Below, piece by piece: positions 23,457-34,629 of a stretch of 64,000 nt of DNA. The first letter of the stretch is position 1; every line of letters starts with the position of its first letter. The translations under genes and the position numbers were made by a program. The notes beneath the pieces are model-generated. The model saw only the letters and a program-made list of their open reading frames with translations. It was not told the origin of the DNA and ran no database searches. Source of the stretch: Jaapia argillacea MUCL 33604 (Eukaryota; Basidiomycota; Agaricomycetes; Jaapiales; Jaapiaceae); the NCBI GenBank assembly GCA_000697665.1, contig KL197724.1, forward strand, positions 268,942-332,941, read 5' to 3'.

Positions 23457-25410
23457 TCAAAAGTCCTCCTCCTCGCTGGTGGTCGGGTCGTATACCAATG
23501 CTCGCGGGTTCATTACATCAGGCCCACTCTTCACCACTCCATCCCAATCAACGGTCCCAACCAAAACATCCCGAAAATGTTCAACGTCCTCGGTGCTAAC
23601 ATTATAACATTTCCGAATAGTCAGAGACCCAAGCGCCGTCCCACCATTTGAAACCGATGACCCATTCCGCGAACGCAAGAAAGTCGACAAGGCATCAGAG
23701 AAAGTAGTGCCTCCACCCTCGTCGTTAAAGTCGATTTCCTCCAAGGAAAGATGTCCGAGGTTGGGTAGCAGATGATGAGTGGGGGTGGATCCTGAGAGGG
23801 TTTCGAATCCTAATCCGAGGCCATCTTCGTTTCCGCCCGACGAAGTAGGTGTGTCTCCATCGCCGATTCTCGTATTGAGTGCAATCAAGAAACTGGTCGC
23901 GCGACACTTCGAGAGCTCGATTGTGTGGATATGCACCTGGTGTCGCAACAAATTTCGCCACACCTCCGAAGGCAAGTCCGGGAGTCGCTCCACGTGTATA
24001 TGCTCCAAGGTTGTTAAGCCAGGAGTCCCGAACACGCGGGATATGAACCTAGCACTCCACTCCTGAAATGGATTCTCCCCAAATCTACAAGTTACGAGAA
24101 GATGTCCCGCCGCCCTTGATTGGCGTCGAATAGGTTTGGAACCCTCAGGCTTAGAGGGCTCTGCCAATCCTGGATAGCACCCGATGTGGAACCATCCACT
24201 ACTGGTGCCGGACAACCTAACGGTGCGGATTTCCTTACCCCCAAGCCCTGGATCGCAATGCGGGAGAGCGAAGGACAAAAGGGGATCTGCGCCCTCTGAC
24301 GCATCTCTACATGTGAGGCCAAAGTAAGATGATGCAGGGATTGAGAGGTATCTCGCGAGTTCAACGACGGTGAGGCTATCTTCACAAGCCAACTCGAAGC
24401 TAGTGAGTTGTGAGAGGTGGACTGGAGAGTAATCGACGGGAGTTTCGGGTTGGGAAGAAGCCTCGGGAAGGACATTTCGAAGGATCAGTGTTTGGAGGTT
24501 GGGATTGCGGGCCAGCACAGGTAGGAGCTGCGACAGAGTCGCTGTTGACTTGGTAGGAGCCAACAAACTAAATGATATCTGAAGGCTGAGAAGCCTTCCA
24601 TGATGAAGAATGCGAGAGTCCCATTCCACAACACAATTCGAAAGCTGCAATGTATGCAAGCTAGGTGCGTCCAGAGTAAACATCTTATTGATAGGAGCGA
24701 TGGTGTGGCATTCCGATATTGATACAGATAGGTTTTCCAAGAGTGGCGCGGAAGGATCGGTTATCGTACCGAAGAGACGCTGCAACCAAGAGCTTGGAAG
24801 CTCAAGTGTAATCTGTCTGATTCGTTGGAGGTGCTGGAGAGCAGACTCTACGATTTTGACCGATCGCGGATATTGACCGGAGGTTCTAGTAGCACGATGA
24901 GAAACAACGAGGGGGTTCGCCTTCGAAAGCGTAAGCATTGCCCGAGCCCACTTGGGCAACGAAAATACAACGCGAGTCCACAGCGCGGGGCACCCTATGG
25001 CAGCGCGTCTCCAACGACGGCATACGTGAACCACTCTGATCCAAAGGTATCGTCTTGGTTTAGAAAGTACCTGTGAACTTGGAGGCCTCGAAGCCAGAAG
25101 GGTAAAGATTCGAGTTAAGATCTCTGGCGGGAGACACGAGACCGGCGAGAGTCCGTTTCGGCGGAACGCTAGCTGCTGGAGGGATTTGGCGTGTTTGTAA
25201 ATGTTCTTGTCAATTTGTTCCAAGGACATTCCTGCGGCAGGATCTTTGGCTTGGTGTTCAATAAACCTGACAGAAGTTGCTGTTTATCAGCGCGTAATAA
25301 ATTTTACGCGATGAAGAGCTGACGACAAATATACCTGTGGTACGATGATAGTTCATCCATTGGACCAAACTCCAGCTAGAATTTCAGGATACTAGTAGGG
25401 CTGATGGTCT
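22950..25410 (-). repeat. Segmental duplication, left copy
   Basis: Inverted partner of 46490-48850, about 21 kb away. Ends approximate. Confidence 0.8.
23457..25360 (-). CDS. F-box/LRR protein A (611 aa), duplicate of the gene at 46538
   Basis: Exons 25360-25335 and 25266-23457. The 26-nt first exon encodes MDELSSYH and joins in phase 2, adding 21 residues before the internal Met (MSLEQIDKN). The same exon, intron and frame are preserved in the inverted copy, which supports the longer start. After an N-terminal helix (QIDKNIYKHAKSLQQLAFRR) comes an F-box (LPPEILTRIFTLLASRP, VCRRWRRAAIGCPALW), then a long leucine-rich body and an acidic tail (TTSEEEDF). Presumed SCF ubiquitin-ligase adaptor; substrate unknown. 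The frame is intact. Confidence 0.85.
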
Positions 25411-26087
25411 GTGATGTGAAGGTCTCAAGTACTTCCCTAGGTACGCGGTAGTGACTGGCCCCATTTGGCGGCGGCTTTGCACGCGAGCCCGGTTATCAGC
25501 GGCTGGGACGCCACACGCGAATCCAAACAGCACCTGTCTCTTGAAAACCCTCCATTCCACCACTTCCATGGTTTCTTTTTCTGCAACACAGTCACAAGCA
25601 CAAGCATGCTAAGAAATTGGTTTCAACCCAGACATCAACCAATTCAAATTCCAGTTCGAGCTATTCCTGGTCCAGTGAAGGCGGTTCACCAATCCTAAGG
25701 GAAAAATCACCTACAAAGGGCCTTGTAGTTGAGCTCTCTGCCAAATGCTGAACGTTAAACGCTGTAGGCTACTCGTTGCTAACCGGCAATCGACTAAATA
25801 TTCATCTCATGTACACCACCTCATTCCCCTTATCGTCGTCGAGTTCCGTTGGGTTCAGATAAAGCCTCAATCAACACCCTGAAAGTCCATAACGATATTA
25901 TTATAATATGCAGCGTATACGTATATCCTCCTAACCAAGGTCCTTAATGTCCACCAGCCTCCCAAGCCCTCCTCCGCTCCCTGGTAGGACCATATATGCG
26001 TGTTCTATGTTGAACATCCACGCGACCCAACCTCCACAACGAACCCCACTCAGATAAAGCACACGCGACCCCTCGCGCCGAACCGCC
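25361..26087. other. Upstream flank of F-box A, then PC-esterase 3' region
   Basis: The first ~60 bp are part of the F-box duplication. The remainder has no supported gene. Confidence 0.4.
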
Positions 26088-27846
26088 TCACATCCCATAC
26101 TTCGCAGGCAACTCCTTCGTAACGAAATGCCAAATATAATGCGACCAACCTTCCATCACACCAGTGCCCGTCATGATATGTAAACAGTCGCCCGTTGCGT
26201 GCTGTAACAGAAAGAACGGATTAGCATCGCGTGAGATATGCATGGGGGGAGGGGATTAGGAAGCAGGAGGGAAGAACGTACAGCATCAGGTCTGAGTAAC
26301 GCTGGCGTGTCGATGGGTAAGAAATGGACGTTGGGGTAGTCAGGTTTCGACAGGACCTCCTATGAAGAGTGAACGTGTGGAGTTAGCAACGGATCAGCAA
26401 GAGGGGAATCGTAAACACGAGATGGCGGGGACCGCCTCCTCCGTAGACGAGTAGAAGTCATGTGTGCGGATCACCACGAAACCGAACCGATCCGCGAGAG
26501 GCGAGGAAGGCGCATCGAACAAGGAAAGACGCAAGGAGGTTCAAGAAACCCGGAAAAGGAAAAAGGCTCACCTCAAACACCCTATTAAAATCACCAATCC
26601 AAGCCCAATTATACCAATTCCACACAAAGGGTTTATAAACACTCCAAGGTTCCCTCCAACTATGACAATCCTCATGTCCAGGCAAATAAGCTCTCGCGAC
26701 CACTTTCCTCTCCACCACTCGTCTCCCCGCTCCTTTTGCTTGAACAGCCTGCCTTACTCTATCTTCATTAATGGCTTTTTGTACCATCGAGGCGAATAGG
26801 TCCATAGATTCGCGGAAGAATGAGAGGAGGTTTAGGATACCGTAACCTGAGGAGGTGAGAGATTCGTCTCGATAACCTTGGAAGAGGGTTGTAGTCCAGT
26901 GACCGCCAGTTGATACTATCAAAGTACCGTAATTCGCTTCGGGGAGCGGAGCGAGGAAGATAGGCATATACTCCGATGGAGACATGTTCCAAGTAGTCTC
27001 ATCACTAAACAGCGTATAATTGTCGGTCAAACTCTCTTCGTCCGCGTGTAACTTGTGATGGAGTCCGACGAGTTCGGGTTGGGAGAGTAGGAGGTCGATG
27101 CGACGGAAGGTGACGAGGGGTGTGATTGTGATGTCGAAACCTGGGGGGAAGGAGAGTGCGGAAACGAGAGGGGAGGACGGGGAGAGGTAGAGATGTTGGG
27201 CCCAGGCTCTGTCGTAGTAGGGGTTTTCGGTGTAGTTTGGTGTTGCGATGACGTGCGGGTAGAGGATGCATGAGAGGGAGAAGAAATGGTTCTCCGTCAT
27301 CGAATCTATGCATCACACGACACAAGACCTAAATCAATATGACGAAGCAAACCAAAAAACCTGAAATGGGGACATACCACCAAGCAACAACCACCCACCA
27401 GTCTCCACCAAATCCCTCACAAACTGTCCATTATGCAACGGTCTAACATCACACCCCTCCTCAGGCGTCCAACTCCACGAACTAACATTAGGAAACCTAT
27501 CCCACTGTTCGGGTGTATCACTACCCAAATGCCAATAAAACTCGCGATCAGCAGCACACCCTTCCCATCCAGCAAACTTTAGCGCATCGTCCCTGTCAAC
27601 CATCTGCGTACCGGGTGGGACGCGGGGTGCATAGGTCCACGAACCGTTCGCCCAGGCTCGTGGGGAGCATTTTGATGAGGTGAGCTGGGATGAGGATGAG
27701 GAAGTCGGACGAGAACCGAATACGTCTGGGAGGAGAGAGGAGGGACGGGGAGAGTAGGAGTAGAAGAAGAGGGTGAGCGTTAGGAGGGTGCCTAGCAGGA
27801 TTAGACGAGTTGAGAGCGATCGCGGGTTGAATGTTATCCGCGTCAT
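26088..27846 (-). CDS. PC-esterase / PMR5-TBL-like type II membrane protein (464 aa)
   Basis: Exons 27846-27378, 27305-26572, 26359-26282 and 26201-26088 are phase-consistent. There is a short cytoplasmic basic N-terminus and one transmembrane anchor (LILLGTLLTLTLFFY). The luminal domain has GDSMTENHFF (G156-D157-S158) and a C-terminal GDCLH (D432..H435) before IMTGTGVMEGW. The GDS plus DxxH pair is the signature of the PC-esterase/TBL family, which includes plant polysaccharide O-acetyltransferases. In fungi these are inferred to modify cell-wall or secretory glycans in the Golgi. Intron 2 (26360-26571) is 212 nt, far longer than the others here, and contains a coding-like stretch in another frame. 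An extra or decayed exon is possible. Confidence 0.78.
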
Positions 27847-28193
27847 TTTGGACCGGGTTTTGGAGATACTGCGACCAGCACCGGGGTTCGAAGGGAATAC
27901 GACCGTGATTTACAGCAGTGGGTGCTGGTCAGCGATGGGAGTCTTGCTGCGTTGCTGGGGGAATATAGATTTTGGGAGACTGGTCCGTGGAGTCTGCGGT
28001 GGACTCGGCATCTCACGGTCCTCATCCTTGGCATTGCTTGGCATCCTGCGACACCACAAGTTCACTTCACGATCAAGGATAACCAAAAATACAGAGTGTT
28101 TGACACCTGGTCAATATTCTACTCTCAAATGGATTCAATCTACGAACGTTGTTGCCGAGGTATACGATGGCATGTAGGGGCGAACGGCAACGT
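27847..28193. other. Short intergenic region
   Basis: Between the PC-esterase start and the 3' end of the next minus-strand gene. Open frames on + have no recognisable features. Confidence 0.4.
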
Positions 28194-29859
28194 TCACCTA
28201 GTATAAGACCTCAACGCCTCCTGCACAACTAAAGGGTATTGTCCAAATCTTGTCTTTTCAGTCATCACAAGTTCGTTAGCTAACAAAAAAAAAGCACCCC
28301 ATGAGCAGACCATAAATCTCCAAGTGTCTTGAACACGTACCCATAGCTAAACCTTCCACCAACTCTTCAAGAATTTCCTGATCCCCTTTCCCAACGCAAA
28401 CGTTCTGAAAGGATAACTTCTCTAATCGGTATCCTTTCGATTCACGATACGTGAGGCATTTGACGAGGCTTGAAACAATTGTGGGGGGTAGGATTGGAAT
28501 TGGGTCGTCTGCAGGTCGACTCCTGTTCAGACCTAGGAACTCTAAACCAGGACAAATGACTCCTTCCTTCTCTTCTCCTGAGGCGTCGTCTGGGTTCTTG
28601 TCAGTACCAAGAGCTGTGACGAGACACTCCTCATCTCCATCCAACAAAATCAACATCTCCAACCCCTCCCAACCCCCAAGCACGAGCCTCCAATCCTCCA
28701 CCCCAAGCGTCCCCTTCCCACCCGACATCTGCACAATCAACCTACTAGGCAACCCACACACACCCCTTTGAACCTCCGTGAATCCCTTGAAAAGCTCTGT
28801 AGGCGATGCGTTCGTTATCCGCAAATCAAGACGTGCGTCGGTGGAGAACAAGAAGATGATAGTGAGGTATAAGTGTGTTTCTTCGTAATCTGTGGGGGAG
28901 AATGATATCCAATCGACTTGAGATGAAGACGTTTCGAGCGCCACGCAAATCTCGTTTATGAATGAGGTGAAGTGCGTTTTTACGTCCCAACCGTCTGGTG
29001 CTTCCGCTATTATGGTGGTGACGGATGTAGATGGGGCGAACATGTGTGAGAGGGTGTAGATTGTTTGGTTTAGGGTTGATAAATGTAAGGTCAGGAATTG
29101 GAGATTGGGCAGATGGACTCGACGAGGGGATTTGGTGCCGGGTTGGGAATCTAGAGGGAGGATGGGACCTGCGCCGTTTAATAAGAACTGTTCCAACGAC
29201 GGACAATTCTCGAGGACGGAGAGAAAGAGATCGGATGTAGGAGCCACTTTGGCGTTCTCTAGCACAATGCTGAGTGTTGTGAGGTTATGAAAGAGTGGGG
29301 AAGTCCAAGGGAGGGAGAATGATTCGAGGAGTAGGTGTTTGATCCGGGGTGTACCCTCTGAGAGAAATGAGGGAGGGATGATAGAGCGTTGGGCGTTGGT
29401 GAGGAGGTCGGGGTAGAGGATCGCTAGGAGTTCTAAGCGGGGAGCTGAAGTTATAAGGTGATCGAGGATACGAGGGACGAGGTGGGGTGGGGTCGCTACT
29501 AAACACAGATTCCGAATTCGATGGAGGTGTCGAGGTATGAGTTCCGTAACACCCGAGATATCCTCATCCGAATCCAAGTCATCCCCGATGATAACATCAA
29601 CATCTACGTCCTTCGACCTAGGGAATAAATCTCTGATGCGGGGAGAGGAACCGGATGTGATGGTGATTGTGGTCCAGAGATCGGGAGTGGAGATGGCGAT
29701 TGCGTTCCAGCGATGGCAGACGAGGAGGATGGGGGGTAAGGAACGTTCGGCGGTGTAGGGTGGGAGTTCGATGAGATGGTGGAAGATGGTAGAGAGGATC
29801 TCGTCGGGGAGGTTGGTACTCAAGTCGAGTGGGAGATGGACATCAGGTGTGGATGTCAT
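28194..29859 (-). CDS. F-box-like protein (534 aa)
   Basis: Exons 29859-28341 and 28279-28194. The first exon has the F-box-like motif (NLPDEILSTIFHHLIELPP, LLVCHRWNAIAISTPDLW) and a leucine-rich body. Reading straight through the GTACGT donor adds an unlikely tail and a stop near 28276. Splicing to the acceptor at 28280 instead gives a phase-consistent end (ANELVMTEKTRFGQYPLVV..) stopping at 28194. Presumed SCF adaptor with unknown target. Sequence unlike the A/B pair beyond the F-box. Confidence 0.75.
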
Positions 29860-30459
29860 CCTTGAGATCGCTCAGGCTCCTGTGGGAGGCTGCGAGTTGT
29901 AAACCTGTTCCGTCCGATACAGAAGGAGATATCGACGCACACCTCTAAAGGGACGTCTTCAAGCAGTCTAGAAATGCGTTCAATTCAAGGTCGATAACTG
30001 TAACAACCTGGAGGGACTCGGAGGGTGAATGTGCATGGGCAACCAAAAGCTGTACGGTGACATCACTTTGAACACTCATGCAGCGCTCTAAGCGCTGACT
30101 TGAGCGCTTGTATGTCAATGGTTATCTTGAGTCGACGGGCCGTCGGTCAACCAAGTGGTGAGAAGAGAACGGATCAAACGATCCTAGGACCTAAGTAGAT
30201 CATGTCGGCGGACATCAATGAATAGACCACCAGGTCTTTTGGTGAATGTGGCTCAAGCGTCCACAAAAACCCAAGCTTACAGTCGTTTGCGCGACGGGAT
30301 GTTTCGAAAAAGTCAGAATTTACATATGAACATCTCCGAATATCTAGTATTACTGAGGTCGGAGAGAGAGGTTCGGCTAATGAGTCGGCTCGCATCAGGA
30401 CCCATCGCCGTCACGTTTTCCATCGAATAGTACTCTGTTTAGAATGTACTGCCAGCTGG
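29860..30459. other. Intergenic, divergent promoter region
   Basis: Separates the minus-strand F-box gene from the plus-strand unknown gene. Several copies of the hexamer AGCGCT-like sequence occur near 30086-30112. Nothing else notable. Confidence 0.4.
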
Positions 30460-32394
30460 ATGTCCCTGATTGATCTTGGAAGATTTGTACGAATCCAAGA
30501 GCGATGGAAGGTCAGCAAGAATGTAGTGCTAGTTCCCTACGACTGTCTCGAAAAGTGGACCAGTGATAGGCCCCGATGAGGGACCAACACTCATCAGCCT
30601 TGAACTGGGAAAACACCTTCACAGATACGTCAAGACAATGGTATGCGCATCTCGAGGTCGTTCCACATTGACTTGCAGAGCTCCACTACTCACCAAGACA
30701 TAGTCACAAAACTCGGTACCATGGCCTCTACCAGAGTGCCATGAAAGACTTCATCCCGAATATGGCGATGGGCGCTTTCTTCAACTCAACGCTCGGCAAC
30801 TTGTTGTATATTGGCGCCTGTACAGCTTACACAGCGCACACTATGAGTGGTGTTCTTGACGACCCTCTCAAGGAGATCATCGAAGCACAAGCGTCGATCC
30901 TACAGTTGTAAGTGGACTGCTCCACATACATCATCCTTGACGAAGACTCCTGGTGACCATGGCCATTTCAGATTCCGGAAGCTGGGTCGATTGTTCAAGC
31001 GTGTGTCCAAAGCAATCAATAAATGGGACGTGAAGCAGGAATCGGACCTTTGGGTGGGTACGGCAAATGTGTTCAACGGCACTCACATTTACACACTCCA
31101 ATATCTCCAGAGCTACCTCCATGCGCACAGCGGCTTCTGCAATGACATTGCCTCTTCCCTTGCCAAACTTGCTGAAGAAATGGAGTCTGCCAAACACTCT
31201 GTAGACGCCTTCTGGTCAACGGAGCTGACCCTGCGAGACCTAAAAATTCAGAAGGACTCGCTCGTCGAACGTCGTGAGATTCGGGATATCGAGCGCAAGA
31301 TCGAGTGGAAGGAACGCAAGATGCCCAGTGATAAGCGAGATATGATAACGGAGTGGATGGTAGCTCAATATAATGCTGTTCGGAAGCTAGGGGAAGAAGC
31401 GACTGTGAGTCGTCCCCGCATACCCCCTTTACCCCTCTACTCACACCGATACGCATACCAGATTGTTGGAGAGGCCGGTGTCGCCATTGTAAACAGCCTC
31501 ACACTTGAAGGAAGACCGGGTCAAAAGCCTGGTTCACACTCTAACCTCAGCGAGGCTGTGGTCGAACATGTTGAGAAGCGATTGTCTCCGTATGGATTTG
31601 CTCCTTCAAGGAGTCTCCCGCGCAATGAATCTATCGATTCCAATGGTAAAACACCCGCTTCAGAAGTTTCTGCAAGCGAAGGTCATTCATCGACCCATCG
31701 TTCGTATCACCGGAAGGTCTCTGAATCTGGGGGGTCTGGAGCATATCCCAACTCCCAACAAGCCTCTTCGTCAAGTTCGAGCTCATCCCCATCTGGACAT
31801 ACTTCGCCCCACATGAGATGGCGTAGCGCATCTGCAGGAGACGCAAGGCTACCTCTTTGGAAGCGGCCCTTGCACCTTCTTTCACGCAGGAAAGGGAAGG
31901 GACCATCATCTTCGATTCCCTCACCCTCCATTGGTCGCCCGTCAGGCCGGCCAGATCTGAGCCGAACAGACGAACTGGACGAACTGGTCAGAAGTTTTGT
32001 CCTTGCCTCACCTCCACTCCGGCCTTCACTATCACTGCCACCATCCCGAATATTAGTCCCCATCTCAACTCGTGACGAGTCCATTCCCCAAGTTTTGTCA
32101 GCATCACCTACATCAGACACCAACCATAAGGTAAAAGGGTGGCTGCACTCGACCTCACAGACCCTTGCCAATATCCCAGAACCGCCATGCCCTCCAGAGG
32201 CAGATCAACACAGTCAAAGTCCAGATCCCTCGCGGTACATATTACCCACGAGTGGGAACAATCCTGGAGGGCCTTCTTCACCGTCTGAGTGGCCCAATCA
32301 TCCCACTGAATCCCATCATTCAAGAGACGTTTCGCCGTCCCGCTCAACTTCCTCAGGTGTTACCGTCCTGGTGCTGCGGCACCCTGACGAATAG
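30460..32394 (+). CDS. Unknown protein with hydrophobic N-region, helical middle and Ser/Pro-rich tail (553 aa)
   Basis: Not recognised. Model: 30460-30510, 30625-30640, 30679-30907, 30972-31404, 31462-32394, all in phase. The first donor is uncertain (GTCAGC at 30511 or GTAGTG at 30523 both keep phase). Residues about 50-85 contain a moderately hydrophobic segment (NSTLGNLLYIGACTAYTA). Residues about 100-240 are predicted helical and charged, with a coiled-coil-like KIQKDSLVERREIRDIERK stretch. The last ~300 residues are Ser/Pro-rich with many SP sites. The 57-nt intron 31405-31461 is a multiple of three and has no stop, so retention would add 19 residues. A membrane-shaping or scaffold role would be speculation. 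Confidence 0.55.
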
Positions 32395-34629
32395 TTACCA
32401 CTTCCACCTCACCGTGCATAGGGTTTTACCTATCGCCCGTGGAAACATTTCGCTTCCAGGAAGTGGTACACGCCTCCCGTGGTTCGTAGGCTATTTGGGG
32501 GGTATCACAGGATGATTACGCCTGGTGATCGCGATGGACATGGACCACCAACACCTCCCCATAGTACGACCCCTTGTAGATCTCTGACCGTCTAGTACCC
32601 AGTTCAGATCGGACCAGTCACGGACTTGGAATGAGACCAGGATATCACGTGCACGGGAGAGTGTGAGGGTGCTACGATACAGAGCCCTCTCACATCCTTG
32701 CTCCCGATGGCGACGCGCTCGGATGCAGCTGGATTGCGATATGCAGTAGTAACGGCTACGTCCAGCGACAAACACTGCAAACAGAAGCGACCTTTGCTGT
32801 GGTAGCAAATCCCGAATTCGATACAAAACGTTGTGAAGCATGAGGCGGTCACTGACTTGCAACGGGACATGACAAGGGGGACAGATCCTTTGGTCTTTTC
32901 CCCGTCTACCTCTCCAAGATTGACTGCCCGTGAGCAATACTCTTAGCATCTGGTTTCTCACCTCTGGCCGGCAAGTCGAGGAACTCAGACGATCGTACCG
33001 GGCGAAAGGTTCGTCTCATCTCATCACGCTGTCTCACATGTCGATGGTGACAGAGTCGTTGAAGCCTGATGGTTTTGTTCTTAGGAGTGAGCCTTCGATT
33101 CCTGTGATGGTGTATGCATGAGTGGTCGCCGCACTGTACGACGCGAGTCAATGCGACTCGGGGTCGACGACGAGAACGTCGACAACATAGGTGGGTTGAG
33201 TCGTGTGTCCACACAATCTTTGCGTACTCTGATTTCCACACCAATCGTGTCTGAGTGGTATTCCGGAGGGACCTCAGAATGAAGTCCGCAGGTTTTGCAT
33301 CGGAAACTTTTGATGGGAAGCGTGGGGAACGAATCCCGTTGATCAAACGATGATAGGTGAAGAAGTCCCAGCACTACGCAACGACCTGTGCTGTAGTATA
33401 ACAAGAAACGATCAACGAAGTCACTGACAGTTCAAGATAGATCGTGGAGTATCACACTGACTTTTCGTCGAGGAGTGTGAAGGTTAGGTTGTTATCTGGT
33501 CGTTTGTAACGTCATAACAGGGGGCGAATTGCAGAAGCATTGTGATCGCAATAGAGTACACGAGAAGGACACAGCGACAAATTTAGCCAGGATGCCTATC
33601 GCCAAAGGCGCAGCGTGAGTAGGAACCATCAGATTCTGGAGGTAAGATTAAATCGTGACCCCAGTCTGTTTTCAACGTCGTAGTGCTGGTCGATAAGTAT
33701 TGGTAGGGCGAGTCAGCGTCAGGGTTTTCGTCCTACTCATCTTGCAACGTGTTTGCATTGCTATCCTTGACGTATCGAGCACACCGTACCATGCCAAGAA
33801 AGGAAAGGTCCGGGTGCGTGCAAAGACGCTTCCAGTGTATCTCCCCAAATCGGGGGAGAGAAAACGAGGCGAGCTAACGCGAAACCCTGGGGTAAAATTG
33901 GATATGAAAAGTACTGTTACAATCAGAGATTCACGAACGCACCCACTTTCATCTGAAGCCTGAGAAGGCCTCACACTCAAACCACCCCATTACCAGGCGA
34001 ACAGGCGTTGGATCGAAAGCCACAACATAACCAGGTTGATGGGCCTCACGGATGGTAAGTGAATTCGTGATAGGGTATAACAATACAGGCGAGCTTTCCC
34101 AGCCAACAAAAAAACAGCACCCGAGGTGTGAGCCAAATCGTTGAAGCGATTGTTGATCGTGTCTTTACAGGCTTCTTCGTTCCACAGTGAATGGGTACCC
34201 TAGCGATGCGCAGCTTAGAGAATCCAAGGCAACGGCTTTTCTTGGAGGCGCAAAGTGTGTTCGCCACTTGCAAGGGAGTGTTCTGTGCACTCGGGCATCC
34301 CAGTTCACCGGATTGAAACCACCGTCACTCGGGTTTCAGGCGGCTATGCCAATACGGCCTGCGTATTTCTGTGCTTGTGGAGGAATGAAGACAGGAAAAG
34401 ACTGAAACAAGCCACTGTGGACTGCGGATGCTTGGTCCTCGGGGATCGGTCTCAAGTCCCACGGATACATGGACCCGAAATAGCCGGTAGACCTGAACAC
34501 TCCACTTATCGACCACACCGTGTGAGGACAGAACCTCACAACACTGCCCGAACCTTGGGACTTGGCTTGGCCTCCCTCCAGGCGGCTCCACTACTTTTTC
34601 GTTCCCTTTGTATCATCACAACCACTATC
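32395..34629. other. 2.2 kb without a supported gene
   Basis: Many short frames on both strands (for example 32491-32961 and 33081-33404 minus, 32930-33121 plus), but no consistent splice model and no family match. This could hold a decayed gene. I found no terminal repeats. Confidence 0.35.

Noticed and set aside
32491-33404. Possible minus-strand gene with RICPPCHVPLQ motif
   Set aside because: Overlapping frames give equally plausible peptides and no coherent exon chain was found.
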